Assembly (NCBI GenBank): GCA_021821185.1
Contig: JAKACU010000002.1
Span: forward strand, 1 to 48,395
Direction: 5' to 3'
Source of the DNA: Bacillota bacterium
Lineage (GTDB): Bacteria; Bacillota; Bacilli; Alicyclobacillales; SLC66
DNA: 48,395 nucleotides
Notes under the pieces: generated by a model
The model's database searches: none
What the model was told of the DNA's origin: nothing
The model's input: only the letters and a program-made list of their open reading frames with translations
In this document: positions 47,805-48,395 of the stretch, one piece after another
Position numbering within the stretch: the first letter of the stretch is position 1
How the letters are laid out: each line of letters opens with the position of its first letter
Made by a program: the position numbers and the translations under genes

Positions 47805-48395
47805 GTGTATACCGCGGTGACAGGAATGGCTTTACATGGCTTGGACGGCTTATCCATCAGTGTGGAAGCCGACGTGCAATCAGGACTTCCTTGTGTCGAT
47901 ATTGTAGGACTCGCGGCATCATCCATACGAGAAGCGAAAGAACGCGTGCGATCAGCCATTGTGAATAGCGGTTTTGAATGGCCGCGCCGACGTATGATCA
48001 TAAGCTTGCGACCAGCAGATTTGCGCAAAGATGGTACAGGATTAGATCTCCCGATCGCTATTGCCATTTTGGTGGCTTCTGAACAATTGATACCTGTTTC
48101 TTCAGACACTGTGATTTTGGGTGAATTATCTCTTGATGGACAAGTTCGTTCTTTTACAGGGGCATGGGGCGTTGCGCGGTCAGCCGTTCATGTGGGCGCG
48201 CATAAGGTTATTGTGCCAGACACAGTCGATGTGACAACCATGACAGAAGACGAACAACAACATATCTACACGGTTAACTCTTTGATCGAAGCTATTTCGG
48301 TCATAAAGGGACAAGTCGACACAAGACATCGTTATAAAAGACCCCCTGAGATTGTTCATGATGAATTGGTCCATACTAGTTTAGATGATATTGCC
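47805..48395 (+). CDS. ComM/YifB-type magnesium-chelatase-like AAA+ protein, 5' part
   Basis: 197 codons reach the right edge of the window. Family N-terminal domain: GLDGLSISVEADVQSGLPCVDIVGL, then REAKERVRSAIVNSG and GLDLPIAIAILVA, and LGELSLDG. This is the Lon-like ribosomal S5-type fold that precedes the AAA+ ATPase domain in ComM (DNA branch migration in transformation) and B. subtilis YifB. The ATPase part lies outside. GTG 47805 is the likely start; an in-frame stop lies 18 bases upstream and the ribosome site GAGGG is 12 nt away. Confidence 0.9.
   Translation, partial: MYTAVTGMALHGLDGLSISVEADVQSGLPCVDIVGLAASSIREAKERVRSAIVNSGFEWPRRRMIISLRPADLRKDGTGLDLPIAIAILVASEQLIPVSSDTVILGELSLDGQVRSFTGAWGVARSAVHVGAHKVIVPDTVDVTTMTEDEQQHIYTVNSLIEAISVIKGQVDTRHRYKRPPEIVHDELVHTSLDDIA

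Noticed and set aside
1..48395. CRISPR arrays, insertion sequences, prophage genes, tRNA or rRNA genes
   Set aside because: None seen on reading both strands. The window is a compact core-genome segment with conserved order.

Overview
The window is a stretch of a motile low-to-mid GC Bacillota chromosome. Gene order is very close to the Bacillus subtilis sucCD-dprA-topA-trmFO-xerC-hslVU-codY-fla/che-rpsB-tsf-pyrH-frr-uppS-cdsA-dxr-rseP-polC segment. PolC, CodY, FliY, CheC/CheD, SwrB- and SwrD/FlbD-like proteins, strong AGGAGG ribosome sites and many GTG/TTG starts all point to Bacillota. Gene content and divergence suggest an Alicyclobacillus-like lineage, but that is an inference and no genus is claimed.

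From the left edge to about 46.8 kb every gene is on the minus strand, so transcription runs from right to left. Read in that direction: (1) sucC-sucD with a strong terminator; (2) a DNA-processing, tRNA-modification and proteolysis group, dprA-topA-trmFO-xerC-hslV-hslU-codY, closed by a perfect 19-bp inverted repeat; (3) one compact flagellar/chemotaxis operon of about 25 kb, flgB-flgC-fliE-fliF-fliG-fliH-fliI-fliJ-motE-like-fliK-flgD-TIGR02530-flgE-flbD-fliL-fliM-fliY-cheY-fliO-fliP-fliQ-fliR-flhB-flhA-flhF-flhG-cheW-cheC-cheD-fapA-swrB-like; (4) rpsB-tsf-pyrH-frr-uppS-cdsA-dxr-rseP-polC, for translation, nucleotide, cell-wall lipid, isoprenoid and replication functions, with polC cut by the left edge. 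At the right end a 428-bp divergent intergenic region separates sucC from two plus-strand genes: a small zinc-ribbon protein and the 5' part of a ComM/YifB-type AAA+ protein.

The flagellar genes supply rod and hook parts, MS ring, C-ring switch, type III export gate and ATPase, hook-length control and the FlhF/FlhG placement system. The chemotaxis set is partial: cheY, cheW, cheC and cheD plus the FliY phosphatase are present, while cheA, cheB and sigD, which sit here in B. subtilis, are absent from the window. proS is also absent between rseP and polC.

I found no clearly new system. The most interesting non-coding signals are a structured leader between a good promoter and rpsB, and a 115-bp rpsB-tsf spacer with three consecutive inverted repeats, one of which looks like an attenuator. 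Other points are the short single-core EF-Ts, a 65-base flhF/flhG overlap and the uncharacterised zinc-ribbon protein. Function calls rest on motifs read by eye; no database search was run.
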